A DNA stretch of 50,255 nucleotides from Phenylobacterium deserti. Lineage in GTDB: Bacteria > Pseudomonadota > Alphaproteobacteria > Caulobacterales > Caulobacteraceae. The translations under genes were made by a program, and so were the position numbers. The notes under the pieces were generated by a model, which was not told where the DNA came from, searched no databases, and saw nothing but the letters and a program-made list of their open reading frames with translations. Positions 16,437 to 24,538 of this stretch are shown piece after piece; positions within the stretch are counted from its first letter, which is position 1, and each line of letters starts with the position of its first letter. The stretch covers positions 1 through 50,255 of the forward strand of contig CAMCIK010000012.1 in the NCBI GenBank assembly GCA_945874825.1, in the 5' to 3' direction.

Positions 16437-17504
16437 ATGGCCATGACGCCGGAACAGGAACGCGAGACCGCCAACACCGGAACCAAGCCGGTGATTGAAT
16501 CGCACCGCTTCGACGAAGCCTCCCTGGCCGCCTGGATGCAGGCCAATGTCGAGGGCTATACGGGGCCCCTGGAGGTTCGCCAGTTCAAGGGCGGCCAGTC
16601 CAACCCGACCTACCAGCTCGTCACCCCGGGCAAGAAGTACGTCCTGCGCCGCAAGCCGCCGGGCAAGCTCTTGCCCTCGGCCCATGCGGTGGACCGCGAG
16701 TACAAGGTCATCACCGCCCTTTACCCCACGGGCTTCCCGGTGGCCCGCACCTATGGTCTCTGTACCGACGAGTCGGTGATCGGAACCTGGTTCTACGTCA
16801 TGGACATGGTCGAGGGCCGGATCCTCTGGGACCAGACCCTGCCCCAGTACGAGCCCGCCGAGCGCCGTGCCATCTACATGGCCAAGATCAAGACCCTGGC
16901 CGACCTGCACAACACCGATGTCGAGGCTGTGGGCCTGTCGGACTTCGGCAAGCCCGGCAACTACATGGGCCGGCAGGTTGACCGCTGGACCAAGCAGTAT
17001 CGCGCCTCCGAGACGGTCAAGCTCGACACCATGGAGCGCCTGATGGAGTGGCTGCCCCGGACCCTGCCGCACCAGGACCGCAGCACTGTGGTCCACGGCG
17101 ACTATCGGCTGGACAACATGGTCCTTCACCCCACCGAGCCCCGGGTCATTGCCGTCCTCGACTGGGAGCTGTCGACCCTGGGCGATCCCATGGCGGACTT
17201 CACCTATTTCCTGATGCACTGGGTGAACGGTACCATCGCTGGCATCCCGGACCTGACGGCGCACGGCATTCCCACCGTCGAGGAAACCGTCGCCGAGTAC
17301 TGCCGGCTCACCGGGCGTTCCGAGGTTCCGAACGTGGACTGGTTCTTCGCCTACAACCTTTTCCGCCTGGCGGGCATCTGCCAGGGCATTGTCGGTCGCG
17401 CCCGGGACGGCACCGCCAACAGCCCCCAGGCCGCCGCCATGGAAGAGCGCGTTCCGCAGCTGGCCACTGCGGCCTGGCACTTCGCCCAGCGCGCGGGCGC
17501 CTGA
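16437..17504 (+). CDS. phosphotransferase family protein (APH/ACAD10-11 kinase-like)
   Basis: 355-residue aminoglycoside-phosphotransferase-fold protein. The N-lobe has FKGGQSNPTYQL and the ATP lysine in YVLRRKPPG. The catalytic loop is VVHGDYRLDNMVLHP and the metal site VLDWELSTLGDPMADF. This subgroup resembles the kinase domain of human ACAD10/11, proposed to phosphorylate hydroxy-acyl-CoAs, but no acyl-CoA dehydrogenase is adjacent. ATG 16437 follows AGGGGGAG at a sensible distance; a TTG at 16398 is in frame but has no such site. The 163-base region upstream of it, shared with the divergent RTX gene, contains no other clear signal. The substrate is unknown. Confidence 0.85.
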   Translation: MAMTPEQERETANTGTKPVIESHRFDEASLAAWMQANVEGYTGPLEVRQFKGGQSNPTYQLVTPGKKYVLRRKPPGKLLPSAHAVDREYKVITALYPTGFPVARTYGLCTDESVIGTWFYVMDMVEGRILWDQTLPQYEPAERRAIYMAKIKTLADLHNTDVEAVGLSDFGKPGNYMGRQVDRWTKQYRASETVKLDTMERLMEWLPRTLPHQDRSTVVHGDYRLDNMVLHPTEPRVIAVLDWELSTLGDPMADFTYFLMHWVNGTIAGIPDLTAHGIPTVEETVAEYCRLTGRSEVPNVDWFFAYNLFRLAGICQGIVGRARDGTANSPQAAAMEERVPQLATAAWHFAQRAGA

Positions 17505-17518
17505 ACCGCTTCAGCCCG
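17494..17518. terminator. bulged hairpin at the convergent ends of the kinase gene and lpxK
   Basis: CGGGC pairs with GCCCG and TGAA with TTCA around a CCGC loop, with GCC bulged on the 5' side. It spans both stop codons (17502-17504 and 17511-17513). There is no T tract, so confidence is low. Confidence 0.3.
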
Positions 17519-18530
17519 GCGGCAGCCGGGCCAGGAGGGCGTCGAGGTCGGCGGGAGAGTCAAAGCCCACCGCGACTGCCCAGGGCGTGACCCGGCCCCG
17601 CCAATCCGGTGGCAGGCGGACCCAGTCCTTCGACGTGGTCACCAGGCCCGCCCCGTGGGCAGAGGCGAGGGACTCCAGGGCTCGCAGGCGCGCGGGTGTC
17701 CAGGGCGCGTGGTCCGGGAAGGCGGCGAAATCGGCCAGGTCGCAACCCGCTGCCCTCAGGGCCCTTTCCACCTTCCAGGGCTTGCCGATCCCTGCAAAGC
17801 CAACCTGCCGGCCGGCAGGGGGTGGACCTTCGGGCGCCAGGCGGGCCGTGAGGAGGGGGGGGCCCGACAGGGTCGTCAGAAGCTCAGGATCGGGGGACAG
17901 GAGGTCTGCAGGCATCAGGAGGATCACGGCGTCGGCCCTCGACAGACCCGCCGCCAGGGGCTCACGGAGCGGGCCGGAGGGGAAGACGCCGCCGTCCCCG
18001 AGAGGCCATTCCCCGTCCCGCGTCTCGCCGTCGCAGACCACCAGGGACAGGGTCTTGCGGACGGAGGGGTTCTGGTGGCCATCGTCCATCAGGAGGACGC
18101 CCGCGCCACCCCGGGCCGCCGCCAGGGCACCCTCCGCCCGGTCCCGGGACACCCAGACAGCGACGCCGGGCAGGGCGGACGCCAGCATCAGGGGCTCATC
18201 ACCCACGTCACCGGCCGCGTGGTTGGCAGGGTCGACCTGCACCGGACCGGCCAGTGACCCGCCATAGCCCCGCGACAGGATGGCGGGCCGGCGTCCGGAC
18301 TCCGTCAGCCGCCTCGCCAGGGCTGCGACCACGGGGGTCTTGCCGACCCCGCCAAGGGTAAGGTTGCCGACGCAGATCACGGGGACGCCGGGGTCGACGG
18401 GCCGCCCACGGGCGAGCCTGCGGGCACCCGCAGCTGTCCAGATCCAGGACAGGGGCTTCAGGAGGAGGTGCAGCAGGGGGCCGGGGCGACCCTCCCGCAG
18501 ATACCACCAGCGCGGCGTCGGGAGCTTCAT
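17511..18530 (-). CDS. lpxK: tetraacyldisaccharide 4'-kinase LpxK
   Basis: Inner-membrane kinase that phosphorylates the 4' position of the lipid A precursor. The 339 residues start with a hydrophobic N-terminal anchor (GPLLHLLLKPLSWIWTAAGARR). The P-loop VGNLTLGGVGKTPVV is typical of LpxK, followed by ILSRGYGG, LLMDDGHQNPS and a C-terminal HHxF-less TTSKDWVRLP region. Its ATG overlaps the waaA stop (ATGA), and it is last in the LPS operon that starts with the msbA-like gene. Confidence 0.95.
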   Translation of the reverse strand: MKLPTPRWWYLREGRPGPLLHLLLKPLSWIWTAAGARRLARGRPVDPGVPVICVGNLTLGGVGKTPVVAALARRLTESGRRPAILSRGYGGSLAGPVQVDPANHAAGDVGDEPLMLASALPGVAVWVSRDRAEGALAAARGGAGVLLMDDGHQNPSVRKTLSLVVCDGETRDGEWPLGDGGVFPSGPLREPLAAGLSRADAVILLMPADLLSPDPELLTTLSGPPLLTARLAPEGPPPAGRQVGFAGIGKPWKVERALRAAGCDLADFAAFPDHAPWTPARLRALESLASAHGAGLVTTSKDWVRLPPDWRGRVTPWAVAVGFDSPADLDALLARLPPG

Positions 18531-19789
18531 GCCTCCCCTCCCTTGCCTTCGGGTGGTGGGAGCAGGGAGGCGATCGCCTCCAGGGCCGTCTCGAGGGCCC
18601 GGCCCTGTCGACCGGCGTAGGCGAGGGCGGCCTCACGCATCCGCCGGCGCAGGACCGGGTCGGCGACCAGGCCGGCAAGCTTGCGGCGCAGGTCGGCGCC
18701 GTCCCGGGCCATGAGGGCGCAGACTTCGTCGAGCATTTCGGCATAGACGTCGGCGGAGTTGGCAATATCCGGGCCCGTGATCACGGGTGCACCCAGCCGG
18801 GCCGGCTCCAGCGGGTTGTGACCGCCGATGTCCCCAGGGAAGCTGCCGCCCATGACGGCGACGTCAGCGAGGCGGAAGAGCAGGCCCATCTCGCCCAAGG
18901 TGTCAGCAACCCAGATGGCATCTCCCGGGCCCGGGATCTGCCCGAGCGCCCATCGGCGCGCGCCGAGTTCCCGCGCGATGGCCTCACCGCGCTCCGGGTG
19001 GCGGGGCGCGATCACCAAGAGGGCACCGAGGCCTTCGGCGGCCCGGGCGATGATGTCCTCCTCGCCGGGATGCGTGCTGGCGGCCAGGATGACGGGCCGG
19101 CCCGCCACAGCCTCTTTCAGCGCCTCGAGGGCCTGAGGGTCGAAGGGCAGGGGCGATCCGGCCCGCTTCAGGTTCAGGATTTCGCCGCAGGTCCCGCCGA
19201 GGGCCGACAGGCGGTCCGCCGAAGCCGGGTCCTGGGGCAGGAGAATCTCGAAGGCGGACAGGAGTCGCCGCGCGGTGCGGGGCACCCGCGACCAGGACCG
19301 GGCCGTGGCCTCGGTGATCCGGGCGGAGACAAGGGCGAGGCGAACGCCCCGCCTGCGGGCGCCTTCGATGAGGTTGGGCCAGAGCTCACTCTCGGCGAAG
19401 ATCCCGGCGTCCGGCCGCCAGTGTTCGAGGAAGCGACGGGTCGCGCCGGGCGTATCCACCGGCGCGTACTGGTGAAGGACTCCCGCCGGCAGTCGCCGGG
19501 CCAGCAGGTCGGCGGAGGTCCGCGTGCCCGAAGTCACCAGGAGGGTGAGATCGGGTCGCCGGACTACCAGGGCCTCAACAAGGGCCAGCAGGGAAAGGCT
19601 TTCGCCGACGCTGACCCCGTGCAGCCAGACGAGGGGGCCATTGGGCCTTGGCCGGGGCGTTCGCCCGATCCGCTCTCCGATCCGCTCGGGGTCTTCCCGT
19701 CCCGCCCTTGCCCGCCGCGCCAGGAGGGCCGGGACCAGGGGGGAGGCCAGCCCGGTGGCGAGGCCATAGAGGCGAAGGGGAAGGGTCAC
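18527..19789 (-). CDS. waaA: 3-deoxy-D-manno-octulosonic acid (Kdo) transferase
   Basis: Transfers Kdo from CMP-Kdo to lipid IVA at the inner membrane. The 420 residues carry the N-terminal anchor and family motif RIGRTPRPRPNGPLVWLHGVSVGES (Glu of the catalytic base in VGES), AESELWPN, and a GT-B C-terminal domain with GSFPGDIGGHNPLEPARLG. The start is GTG at 19789, overlapping the CDF transporter stop by four bases (GTGA), and the stop overlaps the lpxK start. Whether one or more Kdo residues are added cannot be read from the sequence. Confidence 0.95.
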   Translation of the reverse strand: MTLPLRLYGLATGLASPLVPALLARRARAGREDPERIGERIGRTPRPRPNGPLVWLHGVSVGESLSLLALVEALVVRRPDLTLLVTSGTRTSADLLARRLPAGVLHQYAPVDTPGATRRFLEHWRPDAGIFAESELWPNLIEGARRRGVRLALVSARITEATARSWSRVPRTARRLLSAFEILLPQDPASADRLSALGGTCGEILNLKRAGSPLPFDPQALEALKEAVAGRPVILAASTHPGEEDIIARAAEGLGALLVIAPRHPERGEAIARELGARRWALGQIPGPGDAIWVADTLGEMGLLFRLADVAVMGGSFPGDIGGHNPLEPARLGAPVITGPDIANSADVYAEMLDEVCALMARDGADLRRKLAGLVADPVLRRRMREAALAYAGRQGRALETALEAIASLLPPPEGKGGEA

Positions 19790-20847
19790 ACGACCTCGTC
19801 CGGCGCCAGGTGACAGTCCAGGGTGCCGGTCTCGACCTGCAGGGTGGCGTGATGGATCCCGAAGGTCCCGGCGAGGGCCTGGCTGGTCTCGGACAGGAAG
19901 GCGTCCGGATCTTCGCCCGCCGGACGGACCAGGTGGGCCGTGAGGGCGACCCGGGTCGTCGACAGGGACCAGATGTGGAGGTCATGGACTTCGGCGACCC
20001 CCGGCCTTGAGGCCAGGAAGGCCCGGACCTCGGCTGGATCTATGCCCGGTGGGGCGGCATCCATGGCCATGGCCGCGGACTCCTTCAGCAGGCCCCAGGC
20101 CCCGGCGAGGATGACAGCGACGATTCCCAGGCTGAGGACCGGGTCGAGCCACTGCAGTCCCCCGGAGAGCAGCATCAGGCCGGCGGCGATCACGACGGCG
20201 GCCGAGACCCCCGCGTCGGCCATCATGTGGAGAAAGGCCCCCCGGACATTCAGGTCATGCTGGCCGCGCATGAAAAGGAGGGCCGTGGCGGTATTGATGA
20301 CCACGCCGATGGCCGCCGTGATCATGACCGGTCCGGCCGCTACCGCGCCGGGGGACAGAAGCCTCTGCACAGCCTCCCAGCCGATGGCGCCGACTGCGGC
20401 GACCAGCAGGACACCATTCGTCACCGAGGCCATGATGGTGGCCTTACCCATGCCATAGGTATGCCGGCCATTAGGGCCGCGGCGGGCCAGGATGGTCGCT
20501 GCCCCGGCGAGGATCAGCGAAAGGACGTCGGCGGCGTTGTGCCCGGCGTCCGCCAGGAGGGCGAGGGAGCCGGTGGCAAGGCCGACCCCCGCCTCCACCA
20601 CCACAAAGCCCGCGTTGAGGACGATTCCGATGGCAAAGGCGCGACCGAAGTCGGCGGGAGCGTGGTGATGTCCATGCCCCCCATGCCCATGCCCCCCATG
20701 CCCATGCCCCCCATGCCCGTACCCCCCATGCCCGTGCAGGTGGTGACGATGATCGTGCGCAGGTTCATGCGGGTGCACATGCTCATGCCCATGGTCATGA
20801 TCAGGGCGGGCCCTTGAGGCGGTCGGGCGATCGCGGGAAGCAGACAT
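19786..20847 (-). CDS. cation diffusion facilitator transporter (zinc-type, histidine-rich N-terminus)
   Basis: Proton-coupled efflux protein of the CzcD/ZitB class. Residues 1-62 are extremely histidine-rich (DHDHGHEHVHPHEPAHDHRHH, then HGGHGHGG repeats), a probable metal-binding tail. Six membrane helices follow; helix 2 has ALLADAGHNAADVLSL and helix 5 LHMMADAGVSAAVVIA, each with the metal-ligating H/D-xxx-D pairs of zinc CDFs. The C-terminal domain (GVAEVHDLHIWSLSTTRVALTAHL) is also standard. It lies inside the LPS operon: 12 bases after the acyltransferase gene and overlapping waaA by four. Metal specificity (Zn, possibly Cd or Co) is from family knowledge. Confidence 0.93.
   Translation of the reverse strand: MSASRDRPTASRARPDHDHGHEHVHPHEPAHDHRHHLHGHGGYGHGGHGHGGHGHGGHGHHHAPADFGRAFAIGIVLNAGFVVVEAGVGLATGSLALLADAGHNAADVLSLILAGAATILARRGPNGRHTYGMGKATIMASVTNGVLLVAAVGAIGWEAVQRLLSPGAVAAGPVMITAAIGVVINTATALLFMRGQHDLNVRGAFLHMMADAGVSAAVVIAAGLMLLSGGLQWLDPVLSLGIVAVILAGAWGLLKESAAMAMDAAPPGIDPAEVRAFLASRPGVAEVHDLHIWSLSTTRVALTAHLVRPAGEDPDAFLSETSQALAGTFGIHHATLQVETGTLDCHLAPDEVV
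20676..20735 (-). repeat. four tandem 15-bp units encoding the HGGHG run
   Basis: GCCCCCCATGCCCAT repeats at 20676, 20691, 20706 and 20721 with one or two changes in the last two copies. It encodes five-residue His/Gly units and is a likely site of copy-number variation. Confidence 0.8.
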
Positions 20848-20859
20848 GGCCCCTGTCTC

Positions 20860-21588
20860 TCACCCGCCCGGCGGCGGATCAACCGGCCGCAGGCCCAGTT
20901 CCGCCTCGGCGCGGCGGGTCGAGGCCACCATGCGGGCTGACCAGTCCAGGCGCAGGCTGTCGATGAGGGTCTCGTCTGCGTCCGGCGGGACGTGGAAGGG
21001 CCCTTCCCAGATGCAGACGCCCCGGCCGAAGGGGGCGGCGATCATGACCCGGTCCCAAAGGGAAGCCAGGCGCCGGGAGGGTGAGACGGCAAGGCCCGTC
21101 AGGAAGACCGGCGCGCCGGTCCGGCGCGCGATCTGCAGGGCACCGGGTGCAATCTCCTCGTTCGGACCCCGCGGCCCGTCCGGCGTGATCATCAGGACCC
21201 CGCCCGCAGCGACATGCTGAATGGCCTCCCGGAAGGCGGCGACGGCCGCCCGCGCCTTGGCCGAATCGCCCTTCTTGGCGGTCGACATGCGGATGGCTGG
21301 AAACCCGATATGGTTCAGGGCCAGGGCCACAAACTCGCCATCTGCGGAGGGCGAGACCAGGCTGCGCCGGCTCGACTTGCGCCACCAGGTCTCGGCCATG
21401 CCCAGGCAGACGGGAATCCGACCATGCCAGAACAGGCCGATGGCGCCCTGGCCGGAGGCGAACATGGGCTCGAGGCCCTCCAGGCCCTCGTGTCGCCAGC
21501 GGGTCGTGCGGCGGATGAGGATCAGATAGCCCGCCAGGATCCGGCCAAGCGCCGCCTGTACCCAGGGCCGCCGAAGAAAGCCCTTCAC
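20860..21588 (-). CDS. DUF374 lysophospholipid acyltransferase family protein
   Basis: 242-residue membrane-associated protein of the LPLAT superfamily (DUF374). Seen: FWHGRIPVCLG, where His replaces the HxxxxD start, SADGEFVALALNHIGFPAIRMST, and the PDGPRGPNEEIAPGALQIARRTGAPV block typical of DUF374. The position between the msbA-like exporter (GTGA overlap at 21585-21588) and waaA/lpxK suggests a role in lipid A acylation or another envelope lipid. The family is recognised; the acyl donor and acceptor are not known. Confidence 0.85.
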   Translation of the reverse strand: MKGFLRRPWVQAALGRILAGYLILIRRTTRWRHEGLEGLEPMFASGQGAIGLFWHGRIPVCLGMAETWWRKSSRRSLVSPSADGEFVALALNHIGFPAIRMSTAKKGDSAKARAAVAAFREAIQHVAAGGVLMITPDGPRGPNEEIAPGALQIARRTGAPVFLTGLAVSPSRRLASLWDRVMIAAPFGRGVCIWEGPFHVPPDADETLIDSLRLDWSARMVASTRRAEAELGLRPVDPPPGG

Positions 21589-23354
21589 GTCGCCGTCTCG
21601 AGGTCGGGGGCACCGGCGAGACGGGCATAGAGGCCGCCGGCGGCGACAAGGTCGTCGTGCACGCCGGCCTCGACGATCCGCCCCTGGTCCAGGACATAGA
21701 TCCGGTCCGCGTTTCTGACGGTCGACAGCCTATGGGCGATGAGCAGGGTGGTACGGCCTTCCATCAGCCGGGACAGGGCGGCCTGGACCTGGGCCTCGCT
21801 CTCGGCGTCGAGGGCGCTGGTGGCCTCGTCGAGGAGGAGGATGGGCGCATCCTTGAGGAAGGCCCGGGCGATGGCGATGCGCTGCCTTTGCCCGCCGGAC
21901 AGCCTCAGCCCGGCCTCCCCGGCCTGGGTGTCGTAGCCTTCAGGTAGGGCCAGGATGAATTCGTGCGCGGCGGCGGCCTGGGCGGCGGCCTCGATCTCCG
22001 CCTGCGAGGCGTCGGGCCGGGCGTAGGCGATATTGGCCCTAAGGGTGTCGTCGAACAGGAAGGGTTCCTGGGTGACGAGGGCGATGCGCCGTCGCAAGGA
22101 GCCGAGGGTCAGGTCTCGGACGTCCCGGCCATCCAGGGTCACCCGTCCCCCGGTCACGTCATAGAAGCGCGGGATCAGGTTCAGGAGGGTCGACTTTCCC
22201 CCGCCGGAAGGCCCGACCAGGGCGACGATCTCCCCGCGCTTCACGGCCAGGCTGACGCCCGACAGGACTTCGGGCCCCTCGCTGTAGGCGAAGCGGACAT
22301 CCTCGAAGGCTACGGCGCCCTCGCCCCGGGGAGTTTCGATGGCGCCCGGCCGGTCGCCAACCTCGGGCTCCACGTCCAGGGCGGCATAGAGCCGCCTGGC
22401 GGCGGACAGGCCCTCGGAGAAGACGGTCTGCAGGTTGGCCAGCTGGCGCAGGGACTGTGACGCCAGGGCCAGGGCACCGATGAAGGCGACGAAGGCACCG
22501 GGGTTCATTCCCCCTCCCTGTGAGCGCATGCCGGCCCAGGCGATCACTGCAGCGGTGATCAGGGTCATCAGGGTCTCGGTGGCCGGCGCGGCGCGGGCCC
22601 GGGCGTTGGCACCCCGGATCAGGAAGGCCTGGCGGCGGTGCACCACCTCCGCGACCCTGGCCTCCTCGAAGGCTTCGCGGTTCTCGATCTTGACCACCCG
22701 GACGCCGTCGAGGCTCTCCATCACCGCTGTGGACAGGGCCGAGGTCTCCGCCATGGCGCCTTGGGCGGCCCGGGACGACCGCTTGGCGTAGCGCCGCATG
22801 ATCAGGCTGGCGATGGGCACCGCCAGGATCAGGGCCAGGGACAGGACGAGGTCGTTGGAGACCATCACGCTGATCGCTCCCACCACGGTCAGGGCGTGCT
22901 GGGTGTAGTTGATCAGGCCGGCGGTGGCGGCCTCCCGGATCAGGCCCGCGTCATAGAGGACCGACGAGACGAAGGAGCCCGAGTGCTGCGACCGGAGCCG
23001 GGCCAGGTCGGCCCGCACCAGGCGCCCGAAGAGCTGGACCTGGACGTCGCCCACCACCGCGTTTCCGATCCGGTTCACCAGGGTAGCCTGGAGCACCTGG
23101 GCCAGGCCCCGGCCAATGGCGAGGCCGGCGATGGTGAGGGGGATGACCAGAAGGGCGCCAGGCTTCGGCTTTCCCAGGAGATCATTGATGGCGGGCTCGA
23201 GGATCTGGACAAGCCGGGCGCTTAGTGCGGCCACCACCACTGCCGCAAGGGCTGCAAGCAGGAGACCCGGCCACCGGGGTGCCAGGTAGACGCGCCAGGT
23301 CCGCGCGAGGATGTCGCGGCTGGAGAGAGTCTTCGGTTCCGCCGGGGCGCTCAT
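21585..23354 (-). CDS. ABC transporter with fused permease and ATPase, MsbA-like lipid exporter
   Basis: 589-residue half-transporter: about six membrane helices in residues 1-330, then a nucleotide-binding domain with Walker A VGPSGGGKSTLLN, Q-loop LVTQEPFLF, signature LSGGQRQRIAIARA, Walker B ILLLDEATSALD and the H-loop IAHRLSTV. Homodimers of this class flip lipid A-core across the inner membrane, and its position as first gene before the acyltransferase, waaA and lpxK supports that job. The start is ATG 23354, with a divergent gene across a 120-base gap. MsbA identity comes from context more than from substrate-specific residues. Confidence 0.9.
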   Translation of the reverse strand: MSAPAEPKTLSSRDILARTWRVYLAPRWPGLLLAALAAVVVAALSARLVQILEPAINDLLGKPKPGALLVIPLTIAGLAIGRGLAQVLQATLVNRIGNAVVGDVQVQLFGRLVRADLARLRSQHSGSFVSSVLYDAGLIREAATAGLINYTQHALTVVGAISVMVSNDLVLSLALILAVPIASLIMRRYAKRSSRAAQGAMAETSALSTAVMESLDGVRVVKIENREAFEEARVAEVVHRRQAFLIRGANARARAAPATETLMTLITAAVIAWAGMRSQGGGMNPGAFVAFIGALALASQSLRQLANLQTVFSEGLSAARRLYAALDVEPEVGDRPGAIETPRGEGAVAFEDVRFAYSEGPEVLSGVSLAVKRGEIVALVGPSGGGKSTLLNLIPRFYDVTGGRVTLDGRDVRDLTLGSLRRRIALVTQEPFLFDDTLRANIAYARPDASQAEIEAAAQAAAAHEFILALPEGYDTQAGEAGLRLSGGQRQRIAIARAFLKDAPILLLDEATSALDAESEAQVQAALSRLMEGRTTLLIAHRLSTVRNADRIYVLDQGRIVEAGVHDDLVAAGGLYARLAGAPDLETAT

Positions 23355-23420
23355 TCCGCTGGCGTCGGCCCTCAGGCAGGGGAAGTCAAGATGCCGGCCG
23401 GGGCCGGGCGGTCGCGGGCT

Positions 23421-23448
23421 TTGCTGTGCGGCGCCGGCGCCCTAGATA
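23421..23448 (+). promoter_or_regulatory. possible promoter for the phosphatase-like gene
   Basis: TTGCTG (23421-23426), a 16-base spacer and TAGATA (23443-23448) approximate -35 and -10 elements. Initiation near 23455 would exclude the upstream ATG at 23391 and agrees with the TTG start at 23475. Confidence 0.4.
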
Positions 23449-23474
23449 GGGACCCAGTCATCAGGAGCCCCGAC

Positions 23475-24140
23475 TTGGCGGATTTCGACCTCACGACGCC
23501 GGAGGGGCGGCGCAGGACCTACATCGACTTCCTGCTCAAGGACCACGCCTTCCTGAGGCTGAGGTTCTCTAACGCCCACGCCGTCTCGGAGGAGCTGTAC
23601 CGCTCCAATCAGCCCTGGCCCTTCCAGCTCGAAGACTGGAAGGCCCGGGGAATCCGTACGGTGGTGAACCTCCGCGGCGGCTTTGACGCCAGTTTCTATG
23701 CCCTGGAGACGCAGGCGTGCGCCCGACTGGGCCTCAACCTCGTGGACTTCACCATCACCTCCCGGGAGGTCCCCAGCCGGGCAAGGGTGCATGGTGCCAA
23801 GGCCCTGTTCGAGACCCTCGAGTATCCCGCCCTGATGCACTGCAAGTCGGGCGCGGATCGGGCGGGCATCATGAGCGTGCTCTACCTGCACTTCCGCAAA
23901 GGCGTCCCGATCCGCCAGGCCCTGGCCCAGCTGGACCTAAAGTACCTGCACCTGAAGGCAGGAAAGACCGGGGTACTGGACTACACCTTCGAGCGCTACC
24001 TTGCCGAGGGCGAGCCGGCCGGCCAGAGCTTCCTGGAATGGGTCGACAGCCCCGCCTACGACCCCGCCGCCATCAAGGCCGACTTCCGCTCCAACATGTG
24101 GGGCCGACTGCTGACCGAGGGACTGCTGCGCCGCGAATAG
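23475..24140 (+). CDS. tyrosine/dual-specificity phosphatase-like protein
   Basis: 221 residues, cytoplasmic by lack of signal or membrane helix. The P-loop MHCKSGADRAGI fits HCx5R of cysteine phosphatases, and GIRTVVNLRGGFD and the later helix match bacterial DSP-fold proteins. A general-acid Asp is not obvious. TTG 23475 is preferred: AGGAG ends 7 bases before it, while the in-frame ATG at 23391 has no site and its 28 extra residues look unlike protein. The gene is divergent from the LPS operon and converges with the DUF4170 gene at a 1-base gap. The substrate is unknown; a lipid or sugar phosphate of the envelope is possible. Confidence 0.8.
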   Translation: MADFDLTTPEGRRRTYIDFLLKDHAFLRLRFSNAHAVSEELYRSNQPWPFQLEDWKARGIRTVVNLRGGFDASFYALETQACARLGLNLVDFTITSREVPSRARVHGAKALFETLEYPALMHCKSGADRAGIMSVLYLHFRKGVPIRQALAQLDLKYLHLKAGKTGVLDYTFERYLAEGEPAGQSFLEWVDSPAYDPAAIKADFRSNMWGRLLTEGLLRRE

Positions 24141-24141
24141 C

Positions 24142-24381
24142 TTAGTGCGCGTCGTCGTCGTCTTCGTCGGGGTTCAGCAGCTTGTGGGCGTGAATGATGA
24201 AGTAGCGCATGTGGGCGTTGTCCACCGTCGACTGCGCCTTGGCCCGCCAGGCGTCGACCGCCTCCTGGTAGCTGGCATAGGCACCGACCAGGTCGATCTT
24301 GGTGAGGTCGCGGAACTCGACCGTGTCCACGTCGATGAGTTCCCCGCCGATGACGAGGTGAAGCAGCTGGCGATGGTGCAA
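24142..24381 (-). CDS. DUF4170 domain-containing protein
   Basis: 79-residue acidic protein of unknown function found in alphaproteobacteria. It has the family pattern: a VIGGELIDVDTVEFRDL strand, AYASYQEAVDAWRAKAQSTVDNAHMRYFIIHAHK and an acidic tail. The start is TTG 24381 (read on the minus strand), chosen because AGGAG lies 8 bases upstream and no ATG is available. A promoter-like pair lies upstream. No partner can be deduced; it is flanked by the phosphatase-like gene and tldE. Confidence 0.83.
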   Translation of the reverse strand: MHHRQLLHLVIGGELIDVDTVEFRDLTKIDLVGAYASYQEAVDAWRAKAQSTVDNAHMRYFIIHAHKLLNPDEDDDDAH

Positions 24382-24414
24382 TTCAGTAGCTCCTGTATCC
24401 CGTTATTCTTGGGC

Positions 24415-24443
24415 GCGATAAGGCCCCCGGGGTTAAGGATCAA
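24415..24443 (-). promoter_or_regulatory. possible promoter for the DUF4170 gene
   Basis: On the minus strand TTGATC (24443-24438) and TATCGC (24420-24415) are separated by 17 bases. This is 34 bases upstream of the TTG start. The rest of the 157-base gap to tldE shows nothing clear. Confidence 0.4.
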
Positions 24444-24538
24444 TGGATTTCGACCCATTCGGGGACGTATTGCCCCCTGTTCTCACCAAATCGGGCCTCT
24501 GGTGGCCGTCGCATCCCCGGATGGCCGGGAGGCTGCAT

